A model generated the notes under the pieces. It made no database searches. It was not told where the DNA came from and saw only the letters and a list, made by a program, of their open reading frames with translations. From a marine bacterium B5-7 (GTDB taxonomy: Bacteria; Pseudomonadota; Gammaproteobacteria; Arenicellales; CAJQKF01), in contig BQJD01000010.1 in the NCBI GenBank assembly GCA_021604525.1, positions 1 to 64,000 of the forward strand: 64,000 nucleotides of DNA, given 5' to 3'. The position numbers and the translations under genes are program-made. Below, piece after piece: positions 27,598 through 39,213 of the stretch; the stretch's first letter is position 1, and every line of letters starts with the position of its first letter.

Positions 27598-27692
27598 ATA
27601 TTTACAACGCCGAGAATTACTATTCATCCTGGGATTCGATTTCGACTCGTGAACGAGTTGTTCTGAATAATTTTATTGAGGAAATTGAAGTT

Positions 27693-28322
27693 ATGAAAAA
27701 TCGACCGTGTTCAATAGCCCCGTTTTCAATGATCATGTTCGCGTTTGTGATACTGACATCAGTTGGGGCACATGGGCAGGAATCGCTTGAAGATATTATC
27801 GAACGATTCAATCAATATGTTGCCGAGGGCAACTATCCCAAGGCTATCGCAGAACTCGATTGGGCACGCCGTGCCATCGAGAAAGAAAACAATGCCCGTA
27901 TTGTGACGTACTTTCCCGAGCAACTCGCAGGTCTCGTCGGAGATCAAGTTGAGCACCAACAGGTGCTCGGTATCAATACACATACACGACGTTACGAGGG
28001 ATCGGAAGGCTCCATGGAAGTGACGCTAACCTATGGCGAGAACAACGGTGCCTACTCGGCTCTCAATCAACTGGCGCAAATGTTTGGTGCTGAAATCAAT
28101 GCCGAACCGATCCGAATTGACGGGCGAACTGCCACCCTGGTGAAATCCACCAATGACGGTGAGGCGTTACTCACCGTAAAACTCGAATCCGGCGCCGCGT
28201 TGAAAATGACCGATTCCTCGGGCAACTCGGAGCGTTTGCTCCAAGCTGCCCGTGAGTTCGGCATCAAGAATCTGGATGACTATCTTGGAGGTCATAATCC
28301 GGCATCAAAATCGTCAATATGA
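27693..28322 (+). CDS. secreted hypothetical protein
   Basis: 209 aa with clear signal peptide (MKNRPCSIAPFSMIMFAFVILTSVGAHGQ). Confidence 0.6.
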   Translation: MKNRPCSIAPFSMIMFAFVILTSVGAHGQESLEDIIERFNQYVAEGNYPKAIAELDWARRAIEKENNARIVTYFPEQLAGLVGDQVEHQQVLGINTHTRRYEGSEGSMEVTLTYGENNGAYSALNQLAQMFGAEINAEPIRIDGRTATLVKSTNDGEALLTVKLESGAALKMTDSSGNSERLLQAAREFGIKNLDDYLGGHNPASKSSI

Positions 28323-28364
28323 GCGGATTTGATGGCTAACGGGCTGTCAGGGGTAGTGGTTTTG

Positions 28365-28661
28365 TCAGACCGGCAGCTTGATTACCGGTTCTTCAGCCGG
28401 TCGGTAGATGACACCGGTATGTCCGATCAGTTGTACTGCATGAGCGTCAGTTGCCGCACACAGACGCTCCAGACACATGGCGCGATCGGATTTATCATTA
28501 CCAGCCAGTTTGACCTTGACCAGTTCGTGGGTCTTCAGGGCGATATCGAGTTCATCGACCAAGGCCTTGGTTATACCTTTTGTACCGACGCTAACGACCA
28601 CTTTTTGATGATGGGCAAGCCCTCTCAAATAGCTTAATGACTTGCCCGGCAGTTTATTCAT
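28365..28661 (-). CDS. yhbY: ribosome assembly RNA-binding protein YhbY
   Basis: CRS1/YhbY pattern (LRGLAHHQKVVVSVGTKGITKALVDELDIALKTHELVKVKL); divergent from rlmE as in gammaproteobacteria. Confidence 0.92.
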   Translation of the reverse strand: MNKLPGKSLSYLRGLAHHQKVVVSVGTKGITKALVDELDIALKTHELVKVKLAGNDKSDRAMCLERLCAATDAHAVQLIGHTGVIYRPAEEPVIKLPV

Positions 28662-28762
28662 TATATGTCTCCACTTAAAACGGCGCGATTATCCCAGTTT
28701 ATGAGTCTCGGGTGCAGAAAATCCATATTAACCATCCGTTCGATATCACTTGAATTGATTTC

Positions 28763-29425
28763 ATGAAAAAATCGGGTCGTCGACAGTCATCATCCAGCCA
28801 GCGTTGGGTTAACCGGCAATCCAGTGATGTCTATGTCAAAAAGGCCAGGGATAGCGGTCAGCGTTCGCGTGCGGTGTACAAACTCGAGCAACTCGATCAA
28901 CGTGATCGCCTGTTCAAACCCGGTCAGGTAGTGGTCGATCTGGGTGCCAGCCCGGGTGGCTGGAGTCAATATCTGGCTCGTCGGCTCGGCGACACCGGTC
29001 GTGTTCTTGCAATTGACTTGCTCGCTATGGAGCCGCTGGCGGGTGTTGAATTTATTCAGGGTAATTTTCTCGAGCAGGAGGTGCGCGGGCGTATCCAGGC
29101 GGTGCTTGGCGAGCGGCTCGTGGATGCTGTGGTATCGGATATGGCGCCAAACCTGAGTGGCATACGTGACCGCGATGAAGCGATGAGTGAAACCCTCCAT
29201 GATGCGGCCCTGTCATTTACAGTGGATGTTCTACGACCCGGTGGGTTGATGGTGGTCAAGGTGTTCGAAGGTCGTGGTCGGGCCGATCTCGTGGCCAGGG
29301 CTCGTTCACTGTTCTCCAGCGTGGTCATACGCAAGCCGGACGCGTCCCGATCAGCAAGTCCTGAATGCTACATGGTGGCGAAAGGGTATAATCGGCCGAT
29401 TCGGGAACCGTTAGCAGACGCTTGA
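28763..29425 (+). CDS. rlmE: 23S rRNA (uridine(2552)-2'-O)-methyltransferase RlmE
   Basis: RSRAVYKLEQLDQRDRLFKPGQVVVDLGASPGGWSQYLARRLG; upstream of ftsH. Confidence 0.95.
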   Translation: MKKSGRRQSSSSQRWVNRQSSDVYVKKARDSGQRSRAVYKLEQLDQRDRLFKPGQVVVDLGASPGGWSQYLARRLGDTGRVLAIDLLAMEPLAGVEFIQGNFLEQEVRGRIQAVLGERLVDAVVSDMAPNLSGIRDRDEAMSETLHDAALSFTVDVLRPGGLMVVKVFEGRGRADLVARARSLFSSVVIRKPDASRSASPECYMVAKGYNRPIREPLADA

Positions 29426-29527
29426 AGTTATCCGGTTCGTGACCATATTCGATACGTGAATGTCCTCGCCTGATCACTGGTGTGGTGGGCAAATCTTGAT
29501 TTCAACGAGTTCGACCGAGGTGTCCAT

Positions 29528-31483
29528 TTGAACAATCTGACGAAAAACCTGGTCCTCTGGCTGGTGATCGCCATGGTATTGATGGCGGTATTTAACAATT
29601 TCTCACCGCCGGATTCCGCTTCCACCAATGAAATCGAATATTCGAGTTTCATTAATGACATGCACAGCGGCCGGGTAACCAAGGTTGAAATTGACGGTCA
29701 GGCCGTCAAGGGCGAAACAGTCTCCGGAAACCGCTTCGTAACCTATAATCCCGGTGATCCTGATCTGGTTAACGATCTGTTGAAAAACAACGTCGCTATC
29801 GTGACCAAAAAGGAAGAAGAACCCTCCCTGCTGATGCATATACTGATCAACTGGTTCCCTCTATTGCTTTTGATCGGCGTATGGATTTTCTTCATGCGTC
29901 AAATGCAGGGCGGCGGTGGACGCGGCGCCATGAGTTTTGGCAAGAGTCGCGCCAGAATGCTTACTGAAGACAAGAACAATATTACTTTTGAAGATGTTGC
30001 AGGAATCGACGAAGCGAAGGAAGAGGTCAAGGAACTGGTTGATTTTCTTCGCGATCCGTCAAAATTCCAGAAACTCGGTGGTCGCATTCCGAAGGGCGTG
30101 TTGATGACTGGCAGCCCCGGCACCGGCAAGACGCTTCTTGCCAAAGCCATAGCCGGTGAGGCCAAGGTGCCGTTTTTTACGATATCGGGTTCGGACTTTG
30201 TCGAAATGTTTGTCGGTGTTGGTGCCTCCCGGGTTCGCGACATGTTCGAGCAGGCCAAGAAGAATTCCCCGTGCATCATTTTCATCGATGAAATCGACGC
30301 GGTTGGCCGACAACGTGGCGCAGGTCTTGGTGGTGGTCACGATGAGCGTGAACAGACGTTGAATCAATTACTGGTGGAAATGGATGGCTTCGAAGGTCAT
30401 GAGGGTCTGATTGTAATTGCCGCAACCAACCGCCCGGATGTGCTCGATCCGGCGTTGCTGCGGCCTGGACGATTTGATCGTCAGGTATACGTGCCACTGC
30501 CAGATATTCGTGGTCGTGAGCAAATACTCAAGGTACACATGCGAAAAGTGCCGATCGCCGAGGATGTTGTCGCGGGGATTATCGCTCGCGGGACACCTGG
30601 TTTTTCAGGCGCCGATCTGGCCAACCTTGTCAACGAGGCTGCATTGTTTGCCGCTCGTAGCGGCAAACGTCTGGTGGATATGTCGGATTTTGAAAATGCC
30701 AAGGACAAGGTGGTCATGGGTGTCGAACGGCGCTCGATGGTCATGCCAGTGGAAGAACGGCGCAATACCGCCTATCACGAATCCGGGCATACCGTTGTTG
30801 CCAAGGTTCTCAAGGATTTTACTGACCCGGTGCACAAAGTGACGGTTATTCCACGGGGACGAGCACTTGGCGTGACCATGCAATTACCGGCGGAGGATCG
30901 TTACAGCCACAATCGTGAGTATCTGCTGGCGAGAATTGCGGTATTGATGGGTGGGCGAATAGCTGAAGAAGTATTTATGAACCAGATGACTACCGGCGCC
31001 TCGAACGACTTCGAGCACGCAACCAGTTTGGCGCAGAAAATGGTGTCGTCATGGGGGATGAGTGAAGAACTGGGTCCGCGGACCTATGGTGAGCCTGAAA
31101 CCGAAGTGTTTTTGGGTCGGGACATGTCGACGCATAGAAATCTCAGTAATGAAACGGCGGCGCGTGTTGATAAGGAAGTTACCCGTATTATCGAAGAGCA
31201 GTATAAAAGAGCGCGGGATATCATTGAGAAGGAACGCGACAAGATAGAAGTAATGGCCAAGGCGCTGTTGGATTGGGAGACGCTTGACGCAAACCAGATC
31301 GACGAGATTATGCAGGGTAAGACGCCAACCCCGCCTCCGCTAGATGATGTCGAATCATCTTCATCTGGAGATGATTCCGATGATGCAGAGGCGGTCGATT
31401 CACAATCTGCGGGAACGTCTGACGAATCAGACAAGGACAAGACGGAACCTGATCTTGATGCACCTGCTAGCGGATCGGCCTGA
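29528..31483 (+). CDS. ftsH: ATP-dependent zinc metalloprotease FtsH
   Basis: Walker [22 protein letters not shown] zinc site [13 protein letters not shown] start 29528 with GAGGTG SD preferred over ORF start 29480. Confidence 0.97.
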   Translation: MNNLTKNLVLWLVIAMVLMAVFNNFSPPDSASTNEIEYSSFINDMHSGRVTKVEIDGQAVKGETVSGNRFVTYNPGDPDLVNDLLKNNVAIVTKKEEEPSLLMHILINWFPLLLLIGVWIFFMRQMQGGGGRGAMSFGKSRARMLTEDKNNITFEDVAGIDEAKEEVKELVDFLRDPSKFQKLGGRIPKGVLMTGSPGTGKTLLAKAIAGEAKVPFFTISGSDFVEMFVGVGASRVRDMFEQAKKNSPCIIFIDEIDAVGRQRGAGLGGGHDEREQTLNQLLVEMDGFEGHEGLIVIAATNRPDVLDPALLRPGRFDRQVYVPLPDIRGREQILKVHMRKVPIAEDVVAGIIARGTPGFSGADLANLVNEAALFAARSGKRLVDMSDFENAKDKVVMGVERRSMVMPVEERRNTAYHESGHTVVAKVLKDFTDPVHKVTVIPRGRALGVTMQLPAEDRYSHNREYLLARIAVLMGGRIAEEVFMNQMTTGASNDFEHATSLAQKMVSSWGMSEELGPRTYGEPETEVFLGRDMSTHRNLSNETAARVDKEVTRIIEEQYKRARDIIEKERDKIEVMAKALLDWETLDANQIDEIMQGKTPTPPPLDDVESSSSGDDSDDAEAVDSQSAGTSDESDKDKTEPDLDAPASGSA

Positions 31484-31573
31484 TATGAAGCGACCGCCCG
31501 AGTGATTCATTCGGGCGGATATCTTAAATACCGATGGTATCTGGCAAGAAGCAGTGCGACTTCATTGAATATA

Positions 31574-31614
31574 CGCGCCCGGGTGATTTATAAGTCGCCC
31601 GGGCGCGTTTTTTT
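31574..31614 (+). terminator. Rho-independent terminator downstream of ftsH
   Basis: CGCGCCCGGG-tgatttataagtcg-CCCGGGCGCG followed by T7. Confidence 0.9.
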
Positions 31615-31772
31615 AAGTTAATGACCCGTATTAATTTAAAGCCGTTGATAAATGTTTGTTTACATCAAGCTGGCCTATTCATACTGCGATTGAAGAATAT
31701 GGGCCATGATTAATTCAATAATATCAGTCATATATCTCATTATCATCCAGGCAATAACTTTTTTGCTGCATT

Positions 31773-32606
31773 ATGAATAGATTGTTCAATTGGGGTTGTG
31801 CCTCGTTGGAATCTGGCGGTCCTGCCGTGATGGGTATATTGAATGTAACACCGGATTCTTTTTCCGACGGTGGGCAATTTTTCGATACCCAACGTGCCAT
31901 TGAGCACGGTTTGTCGATGGTTGAGGCTGGTGTGTCACTGATCGATATTGGGGGAGAATCGACCCGACCGGGTGCAGATAAAGTTTCACAATCCGAGGAA
32001 ATTAGCAGGGTAACACCTGTTATCGAGGCCTTGGTCGCACAAACTTCGGTGCCGATATCCATTGATACATCAAACCCTGAGGTGATGGTGGCGGCTGTGA
32101 CGGCTGGCGCCAGTATGATAAACGATGTGCGTGCCTTGCAGCGTCACGGGGCGCTTGAAGCGGCTGCCGATTTAAAGGTGCCGGTCTGCCTGATGCATAT
32201 GCAAGGTGAGCCGGATACGATGCAAGTCGATCCCCGCTACAATGATGTCGTCACGGAAGTGGCGGATTTTCTCAAGGCGCGGGTGGATTGTGCCGTCGAT
32301 GCCGGAATTCCCCTTCAGGATATCGTTATCGATCCAGGATTCGGATTTGGGAAAAATCTTGAACATAATTTGCGTTTACTGGATGAGTTGGCAGCTCTGT
32401 TACAAATTGGTGTACCGGTGCTGGCCGGGCTTTCCAGGAAGTCGATGATTGTCAAAATTCTCGGCTATGATCCACAAGACCGGCGTCCTTCAAGTCTTGC
32501 CCTGGCGCTTATCGCTACTCAAAATGGCGCCTCAATTCTGCGGGTTCACGATGTACGCGAAACCGTCGAAGCCCTCAGTGTGCTTAAGGCAATTCGGAAC
32601 CTGTAA
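31773..32606 (+). CDS. folP: dihydropteroate synthase
   Basis: PAVMGILNVTPDSFSDGG and DIGGESTRPGADKVS signatures. Confidence 0.96.
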   Translation: MNRLFNWGCASLESGGPAVMGILNVTPDSFSDGGQFFDTQRAIEHGLSMVEAGVSLIDIGGESTRPGADKVSQSEEISRVTPVIEALVAQTSVPISIDTSNPEVMVAAVTAGASMINDVRALQRHGALEAAADLKVPVCLMHMQGEPDTMQVDPRYNDVVTEVADFLKARVDCAVDAGIPLQDIVIDPGFGFGKNLEHNLRLLDELAALLQIGVPVLAGLSRKSMIVKILGYDPQDRRPSSLALALIATQNGASILRVHDVRETVEALSVLKAIRNL

Positions 32607-32688
32607 TCTGAAATACCATTCATCTACAGGTCAGAGAGCTTAAAATACCTGACCTTCAATTGGCTGATTCTTAAGTGCGGGGAGCGTA

Positions 32689-34053
32689 GTGACCAGAAAA
32701 TATTTCGGAACCGATGGAATTCGCGGAACTGTTGGCTGTGAGCCCATTACGCCAGGCGGCGTGCTGAAGCTCGGCTGGGCTGCCGGACGTATATTGTGTC
32801 GAAATAGTGAGAATCCCAAGGTGGTTATCGGCAAGGACACGCGGGTATCGGGGTATTTGCTCGAATCAGCACTTGAGGCCGGATTTTCGGCCGCGGGGGT
32901 CAATGTTCTGTTAATCGGGCCAATGCCAACCCCCGGAATTGCCTACCTGACCCGAACAGCACGAGCCGATGCGGGAATCGTGATCAGCGCTTCACATAAT
33001 CCGTTCGAAGACAACGGCATCAAGTTTTTTTCAGGAGCCGGCACCAAAATCGACGACGATATCGAACTTGAAATCGAGCGGATGATGGATATGCCACTTG
33101 TTACCGTGGAGTCCCGATCGTTAGGCAAAGCAGAACGGTTCAGCGACGCTGCCGGTCGATACATCGAATTTTGCAAGAGCACGTTTCCAGCTAATCTCAG
33201 CCTGAAAGGGCTTCGGGTCGTCGTGGATTGTGCCAATGGCGCTGCATATCACATTGCGCCGCATGTATTCGAAGAATTGGGTGCTGACGTTGTCGCAATT
33301 TGCAATGAGCCCAACGGCTTTAACATTAACCTGGAATGCGGCTCAATTTTTCCCGACAAATTAAGGGAGACAGTGCGTGCGCAAGACGCCGATATTGGTG
33401 TGGCGCTCGACGGTGACGGTGATCGCATGGTTTTAGTGGACCGCCATGGGATGATCGTCGATGGTGATCAGGCGCTATTCGTCATGATGATAAGGCGTCA
33501 CAAAATCGGTAGCCTCAACGGTGGGGTGGCAGGCACTTTGATGACTAATTTCGGTTTTGAGCGCGCCTGTGAACATCACGGAATTGAATTTCAGCGCGCT
33601 GCGGTAGGCGATCGTTACGTTATTCAGGCGCTGCGTGAACGCGGCTGGTTGCTGGGAGGGGAAACCTCGGGTCATATTATCTCGCTCGACAAGAGTACGA
33701 CGGGTGACGGCATTATCGCCGCGCTGGAAGTCATGGCGGCTATCGTCGAAAGTGGCCAGCCGCTTGATCAATTAGTGGCCGGAATGGAGCGATTTCCCCA
33801 GGTAATGATTAATGTCCGGCTCATGCCGGGTACTGCCAGTGCTGCGGAAATTATTCGTTCGTCCGAGGTGGTTGATGCGGTTGATGACGTCAATCGCGAA
33901 CTGGGCACGGAGGGCCGGGTGGTCCTGCGTCCATCTGGCACGGAACCATTAATTCGAGTAATGGTCGAGGGCCGTGAACCCGATGTGGTTGAACGTCTCG
34001 CCGGGCTCATAGCGAAAGCGGTGACGGAGGCTTCGCAACTCCGAAGCCATTAA
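32689..34053 (+). CDS. glmM: phosphoglucosamine mutase
   Basis: [38 protein letters not shown] start. Confidence 0.97.
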   Translation: MTRKYFGTDGIRGTVGCEPITPGGVLKLGWAAGRILCRNSENPKVVIGKDTRVSGYLLESALEAGFSAAGVNVLLIGPMPTPGIAYLTRTARADAGIVISASHNPFEDNGIKFFSGAGTKIDDDIELEIERMMDMPLVTVESRSLGKAERFSDAAGRYIEFCKSTFPANLSLKGLRVVVDCANGAAYHIAPHVFEELGADVVAICNEPNGFNINLECGSIFPDKLRETVRAQDADIGVALDGDGDRMVLVDRHGMIVDGDQALFVMMIRRHKIGSLNGGVAGTLMTNFGFERACEHHGIEFQRAAVGDRYVIQALRERGWLLGGETSGHIISLDKSTTGDGIIAALEVMAAIVESGQPLDQLVAGMERFPQVMINVRLMPGTASAAEIIRSSEVVDAVDDVNRELGTEGRVVLRPSGTEPLIRVMVEGREPDVVERLAGLIAKAVTEASQLRSH

Positions 34054-34194
34054 ACTCTCGGTCCGTAGTACCCGATACACGCCTGTTTAATCATGTCTTG
34101 AGTGAAATAAACCGACGATTGCTGGATCAACCATCCAACCAGGACCATGTGCCCTGTTGTGTTTAAGTCTTCGGTCCGCTATCGGCTAACCAGC

Positions 34195-34704
34195 CTAACT
34201 AGATTGAGCGTCAAGATACTTTGAAATGGCCTTTTTAAGGTCCCGGCGTTCGCTACAAAACATACACAAATGATTCAGCTTGGCGAGTTGTTCTTCGGCC
34301 AGTGGCAATTGATCGGTTTCAAGATAAAGTTCGCCAAGATATTCCAGTGCGCCGCGATGTTTAGGGTTTATGGCAAGAGCGCGTTGATAATAATCCAGTG
34401 CCTCACCATATTTTCCCTGCTTGCGGTGAGTGAATCCCAGTAAATTAAGTATGTCGGCGTCATCCGGGTATTCTTCGAGCTGCTGATTCAGCTCATCGAC
34501 TGCCGCCGGCCAATCATTGGCTTGAATATAGTCGAATGCCGCGTCGAGTTTGTCGGATTCATAGCTGGAGTTGCCTCCAGCACCGTCAGCACTGGTCATG
34601 GTTGCCATAACGAGCAGGCTACTAAAAACAACGAAGAGGAGTGGTTGAATCGAATGTCGATCATAAAATCGTCTTGGAATGTTCATCATTGCAGCGATCC
34701 TCAT
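34195..34704 (-). CDS. secreted TPR protein
   Basis: Signal segment and TPR units (ILNLLGFTHRKQGKYGEALDYYQRALAINPKHRGALEYLGELYL). Confidence 0.75.
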   Translation of the reverse strand: MRIAAMMNIPRRFYDRHSIQPLLFVVFSSLLVMATMTSADGAGGNSSYESDKLDAAFDYIQANDWPAAVDELNQQLEEYPDDADILNLLGFTHRKQGKYGEALDYYQRALAINPKHRGALEYLGELYLETDQLPLAEEQLAKLNHLCMFCSERRDLKKAISKYLDAQSS

Positions 34705-34845
34705 ATTGACAATTCAGGGGGACGGTAAACCTGAAGACTTCAGAAAAGGCGCAAGGTTCCGTCACATTTGAAAATTTGTATCATACGGATATGAGGTTCG
34801 AATTCGAAGCGCTAAATCGCTATACCCAAAGCGACATCGGTATCG

Positions 34846-34851
34846 TATAAT
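34846..34851 (+). promoter_or_regulatory. possible -10 element (TATAAT) upstream of tpiA
   Basis: TATAAT hexamer in the glmM/TPR-tpiA interval; no convincing -35. Confidence 0.3.
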
Positions 34852-35049
34852 CCGGCCGCTTCATACTTGTGGTGGCGCCGGATAGCTGGCCCAGGGTTTG
34901 GTTGTCTGGCGTTATGAATACGCGCAATCAAAGTAGTAAAAAGCAGTTATATGATTTGGCTGTGGTTCAAGGCCCAAATTTGGGTTTTGATGGAATGAAG
35001 CCATTTTGCCTTAAATTTCCATCGAAACGGATTTGTCTCGGAGTATCCA

Positions 35050-35820
35050 ATGCGGCAACCCCTGGTTGCGGGGAACTGGAAGCTGAACGGTTCCCGTGAA
35101 TTTACTCGTCAATTGATTGAAGATATTACCGTCGGCGTCAGTGCTGGAGGCGGGTCTCGTCCATTGCAGGCGGGCGTTGTAGTTTGTCCGCCCTATGTCT
35201 ATCTTGGCGATGCTTACGCAGTAATTGATGGCCATGATGGTATTGGATTGGGTGCTCAGAACCTCAGTGACCATGAATCGGGTGCTTTTACCGGTGAGAT
35301 TTCGGCTGAAATGCTATCTGATGTGGGTTGTCGGTACGTCATTGTCGGTCATTCCGAACGGCGAGCGCTTTATGGGGAAACCAGTGCGTTGGTAGCCAGC
35401 AAGATCAAAGCGGCCCATAGTGCCGGACTGGTAGCAATATTGTGTGTCGGTGAGACCCTTGAAGATCGTGAATCGGGCACTACCGAGAAAGTTGTCGGCG
35501 AACAGTTGGACGCGGTAATTAATTCGCTCGGTATCGGCTCTTTTGCAGAGACGATCATTGCCTACGAACCGGTTTGGGCAATTGGTACGGGCAAGACCGC
35601 GACACCGGCCGAGGCACAAAAGGTACATGAGTTTATCCGTGGTCGATTGGCCGCGGATGATGAGAGCATTGCACTATCGACCCGAATTCTTTACGGTGGT
35701 AGTGTCAAGCCGGATAATGCCGGCGAATTATTTTCCAAGGCCGATATCGACGGCGGACTGATCGGCGGAGCATCATTAAAAGCCGGTGATTTCCTCGAAA
35801 TTTGCCGCGCAGCGGGTTGA
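35050..35820 (+). CDS. tpiA: triose-phosphate isomerase
   Basis: RQPLVAGNWKLNGS, YVIVGHSERR, AYEPVWAIGTGKTATP. Confidence 0.97.
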   Translation: MRQPLVAGNWKLNGSREFTRQLIEDITVGVSAGGGSRPLQAGVVVCPPYVYLGDAYAVIDGHDGIGLGAQNLSDHESGAFTGEISAEMLSDVGCRYVIVGHSERRALYGETSALVASKIKAAHSAGLVAILCVGETLEDRESGTTEKVVGEQLDAVINSLGIGSFAETIIAYEPVWAIGTGKTATPAEAQKVHEFIRGRLAADDESIALSTRILYGGSVKPDNAGELFSKADIDGGLIGGASLKAGDFLEICRAAG

Positions 35821-35828
35821 ACCGAAAC

Positions 35829-36254
35829 ATGTTGACCAGTATTCTCACAGCTATACATCTTCTTGCCGCAATCAGTATTGTCGTACTCGTTCTGTTGCAG
35901 CAGGGAAAGGGAGCCGATATGGGCGCTGCATTCGGTGGCGGCGGTTCGTCGCAGTCACTTTTTGGAAGCCGCGGTTCAGCCAATTTCTTAAGTCGCGCGA
36001 CATCCATTTTGGCGACCGTATTTTTTATAACAGGGCTGTCGCTGGCTTATATCTATGCCAGACAAAGCGGCTTTGAAAGCGTGACTCAGTCAGTCGAGAG
36101 TGTACCTGTCGAGCGTGCAGGTGATTTACCGGCAGTGCCGAGTGATAGTGCAAGTGAATCTTCAGGTGTGCCAAGTACTGATGAGACTTCGCAAGCTGGC
36201 GATGTGCCGGCGATACCTGATGTGCCGGAAGGGGGCGGCCAACCCTCGCAATAA
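35829..36254 (+). CDS. secG: preprotein translocase subunit SecG
   Basis: VVLVLLQQGKGADMGAAFGGGGSSQSLFGSRGSANFLSRATSILATVFF; ATG 35829 preferred over 35802. Confidence 0.95.
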   Translation: MLTSILTAIHLLAAISIVVLVLLQQGKGADMGAAFGGGGSSQSLFGSRGSANFLSRATSILATVFFITGLSLAYIYARQSGFESVTQSVESVPVERAGDLPAVPSDSASESSGVPSTDETSQAGDVPAIPDVPEGGGQPSQ

Positions 36255-36257
36255 TTT

Positions 36258-36342
36258 GCCGGAGTGGTGGAATTGGTAGACACGCCGTCTTGAGGGGGCG
36301 GTGGCGCAAGCCGTGCCGGTTCGAGTCCGGCCTTCGGCACCA
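36258..36342 (+). tRNA. tRNA-Leu (anticodon GAG)
   Basis: GCCGGAGTGGTGGAATTGGTAGACACGCCGTCTTGAGGGGGCGG...GGTTCGAGTCCGGCCTTCGGCACCA; class II with long variable arm, encoded CCA, loop TTGAGGG. Confidence 0.95.
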
Positions 36343-36459
36343 AATTATTGTGTCAGGTGGAACTGACAGTATTTTACGGTTTATCTAATGGGGTATCGGC
36401 TGTAGTAAGTGTACTAAAACAACAACTTAACGAAACCGTACAACCATCAAAGGAGCCAA

Positions 36460-36816
36460 ATGCTCGAAAACTACATACCTGTTTTAATGTTTATCGGTAT
36501 AGCGCTGATGATCGGCCTGGTGGCACTCGTCGCTGGCATGTTTCTTGGGCCAAACAAACCCGATAGCCAGAAGCTTTCTCCATATGAATGCGGATTTGAA
36601 GCATTTGAGGAAACTCGAATGAAGTTCGATGTTCGCTATTACCTGGTGGCCATACTGTTTATCGTGTTCGATCTGGAAATCGCATTCCTGTTCCCATGGG
36701 CAGTGGTGCTTGACGACATCGGGCTGTTCGGATTTTTGGCCATGGCAATTTTCCTCGCCGTGCTGGTCGTGGGCTTTATCTACGAATGGCAAAAAGGCGC
36801 TCTGGAATGGGAATAA
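36460..36816 (+). CDS. nuoA: NADH-quinone oxidoreductase subunit A
   Basis: [40 protein letters not shown]. Confidence 0.97.
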   Translation: MLENYIPVLMFIGIALMIGLVALVAGMFLGPNKPDSQKLSPYECGFEAFEETRMKFDVRYYLVAILFIVFDLEIAFLFPWAVVLDDIGLFGFLAMAIFLAVLVVGFIYEWQKGALEWE

Positions 36817-36826
36817 AGGCTCATCT

Positions 36827-37339
36827 ATGTCGATAGAAGGTGTTCTTCAGGAAGGTTGGGCAACAGCGCGATTGGACGACCTGATTAACTGGGCGCGTAC
36901 CGGATCAATGTGGCCAATGACATTCGGCCTCGCCTGCTGTGCCATAGAAATGATGCAGGCTGGTGCTGCGCGTTACGATCTGGATCGTTTCGGCATGGTA
37001 TTCAGACCCAGCCCAAGACAATCCGACGTTATGATTGTCGCCGGTACCCTGACGAACAAAATGGCCCCTGCATTACGCAAGGTTTATGACCAGATGGCAG
37101 AGCCGCGCTGGGTTATCTCCATGGGCTCATGTGCCAATGGAGGCGGCTATTATCATTACTCCTACGCAGTTGTTCGTGGCTGTGATCGAATCGTGCCGGT
37201 CGATGTCTATGTGCCCGGCTGCCCCCCGACTGCCGAAGCGCTTATCTACGGTATTTTGCAACTCCAGAAAAAGATCAAGCGTACCAATACTATCGCTCGC
37301 AAGGAAAGCTCCCACACCATCGTCCGGAGTCAAGCCTGA
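36827..37339 (+). CDS. nuoB: NADH-quinone oxidoreductase subunit B
   Basis: [31 protein letters not shown] 36827 chosen (ORF 36629 overlaps nuoA). Confidence 0.97.
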   Translation: MSIEGVLQEGWATARLDDLINWARTGSMWPMTFGLACCAIEMMQAGAARYDLDRFGMVFRPSPRQSDVMIVAGTLTNKMAPALRKVYDQMAEPRWVISMGSCANGGGYYHYSYAVVRGCDRIVPVDVYVPGCPPTAEALIYGILQLQKKIKRTNTIARKESSHTIVRSQA

Positions 37340-37342
37340 ATC

Positions 37343-37954
37343 ATGGCGAATTCCGAACAACTCGCAGAGCGGGTTAAGGCGTGTTGCGGAGATTCCATCA
37401 CGAGTCTGACCATCGCTCATGGTGAAGTAACCATCGAAGTCGATCCGGCTGACGTAGTTGCTGTTCTGACGGAGTTGCGCGATGACACGCAGACCCGCTT
37501 TGAAGAGCTCATCGATCTTTGTGGTGTTGATTACACAACCTACGGTATTGAATCGTCGGCTGAAGATGAGTTGCAGAGCATGGGCCCACCGCATCTTGCG
37601 GTGGTTTATCACCTGCTATCGCTGACTCACAATCATCGCCTGCGGGTCCGTGTGCTTCTGGATCCCGAGCATCCGTTACTCGCATCTATCGTTGATGTGT
37701 GGCCGTGTGCAGACTGGTTCGAGCGCGAGGCATTTGATTTATACGGAATGATCTTTCAGGGACACCCCGATCTGCGTCGGTTATTAACTGACTACGGATT
37801 TATCGGTCACCCATTCCGTAAGGATTTTCCGATCTCCGGACATGTTGAAATGCGTTACGACGATGAACGAAAACGGGTTGTTTACGAACCGGTTTCCATT
37901 CCACCGCGGGTACTGGTGCCGAAGGTGATTCGCACGGAGGGCTACGGTGACTGA
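37343..37954 (+). CDS. nuoC: NADH-quinone oxidoreductase subunit C
   Basis: [39 protein letters not shown]. Confidence 0.97.
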   Translation: MANSEQLAERVKACCGDSITSLTIAHGEVTIEVDPADVVAVLTELRDDTQTRFEELIDLCGVDYTTYGIESSAEDELQSMGPPHLAVVYHLLSLTHNHRLRVRVLLDPEHPLLASIVDVWPCADWFEREAFDLYGMIFQGHPDLRRLLTDYGFIGHPFRKDFPISGHVEMRYDDERKRVVYEPVSIPPRVLVPKVIRTEGYGD

Positions 37955-39200
37955 AATACGCAATTACACCATGAACTTCGGACCGCAGCATCCGGCTGCG
38001 CATGGAGTTTTACGTGTCGTCATGGAAATGGACGGTGAAGTAATTGAGCGTGTAGATCCTCACATCGGGTTGTTACACAGGGCAACGGAGAAGCTCGCCG
38101 AGACAAAGCCGTTTAGCCAGAGTATCGGTTACATGGATCGTCTCGACTACATGTCGATGATGTGTAACGAACATGCTTATGTGCGTGCGATCGAGAAGCT
38201 TCTTGATATCGAGGCGCCGGAGCGCGCCCAATATATCCGTGTCATGTTCGATGAAATAACGCGGATATTAAATCATCTTTTATGGCTTGGAACCCACGGA
38301 CTGGACGTTGGGGCGATGACGGTGTTTCTTTACACCTTTCGCGAACGTGAAGACCTCATGGATTGTTATGAGGCGGTGTCAGGCACACGCATGCATGCTA
38401 CCTATTATCGTCCTGGTGGCGTCTATCGGGACTTGCCCGACAGCATGCCGAAGTACGAACCATCAAAATGGCACAACGATAAGGAAACTGCCCGCCGAAA
38501 CGAGTCACGGCAGGGCTCTCTCCTTGATTTTATTGAGGCATTTACCGATCGTTTTCCTGCCTGTGTGGATGACTACGAAACACTGCTTACCGATAACCGA
38601 ATCTGGAAACAGCGACTCGTCGATATCGGCATAGTGACAGCAGAGCGGGCGAAGCAGCGTGGTTTCACCGGGCCTATGTTAAGAGGCTCAGGCGTTGCAT
38701 GGGATTTGCGCAAGAAGCAACCCTATGCGGTATATGACAGAATGGATTTTGATATTCCGATCGGAACAACTGGCGACAGTTATGATCGCTATCTGGTTCG
38801 TGTTGAGGAAATGCGTCAGTCGAATCGGATTATTCGACAATGTATTGATTGGCTTCGTAAGAATAACGGTTCGGTGATGCTCGAGAATTACAAGGTCGTA
38901 CCGCCAGATCGTGAAACGATGAAACGCGACATGGAATCGCTTATTCATCACTTTAAATTGTTCACTGAAGGATATTGTGTTCCGGAAGGGGAAACCTACT
39001 CGGCAGTTGAAGCACCGAAGGGTGAATTTGGTATTTACATGATTTCCGATGGCGCCAACAAACCCTACCGGGTCAAAATTCGTGCACCGGGTTTCACGCA
39101 TTTGTCTGCACTCGATGAGATGACACGCGGCCATATGCTTGCCGACATGGTTGCCATAATTGGAACAATGGATGTCGTCTTCGGCGAGATCGATCGGTAA
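37947..39200 (+). CDS. nuoD: NADH-quinone oxidoreductase subunit D
   Basis: [33 protein letters not shown]. Confidence 0.98.
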   Translation: MTEIRNYTMNFGPQHPAAHGVLRVVMEMDGEVIERVDPHIGLLHRATEKLAETKPFSQSIGYMDRLDYMSMMCNEHAYVRAIEKLLDIEAPERAQYIRVMFDEITRILNHLLWLGTHGLDVGAMTVFLYTFREREDLMDCYEAVSGTRMHATYYRPGGVYRDLPDSMPKYEPSKWHNDKETARRNESRQGSLLDFIEAFTDRFPACVDDYETLLTDNRIWKQRLVDIGIVTAERAKQRGFTGPMLRGSGVAWDLRKKQPYAVYDRMDFDIPIGTTGDSYDRYLVRVEEMRQSNRIIRQCIDWLRKNNGSVMLENYKVVPPDRETMKRDMESLIHHFKLFTEGYCVPEGETYSAVEAPKGEFGIYMISDGANKPYRVKIRAPGFTHLSALDEMTRGHMLADMVAIIGTMDVVFGEIDR

Positions 39201-39213
39201 TTGGGATAACGCG

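Noticed and set aside
36629-36826. Upstream extension of the nuoB ORF
   Set aside because: Overlaps nuoA out of frame; ATG 36827 matches the conserved NuoB start.
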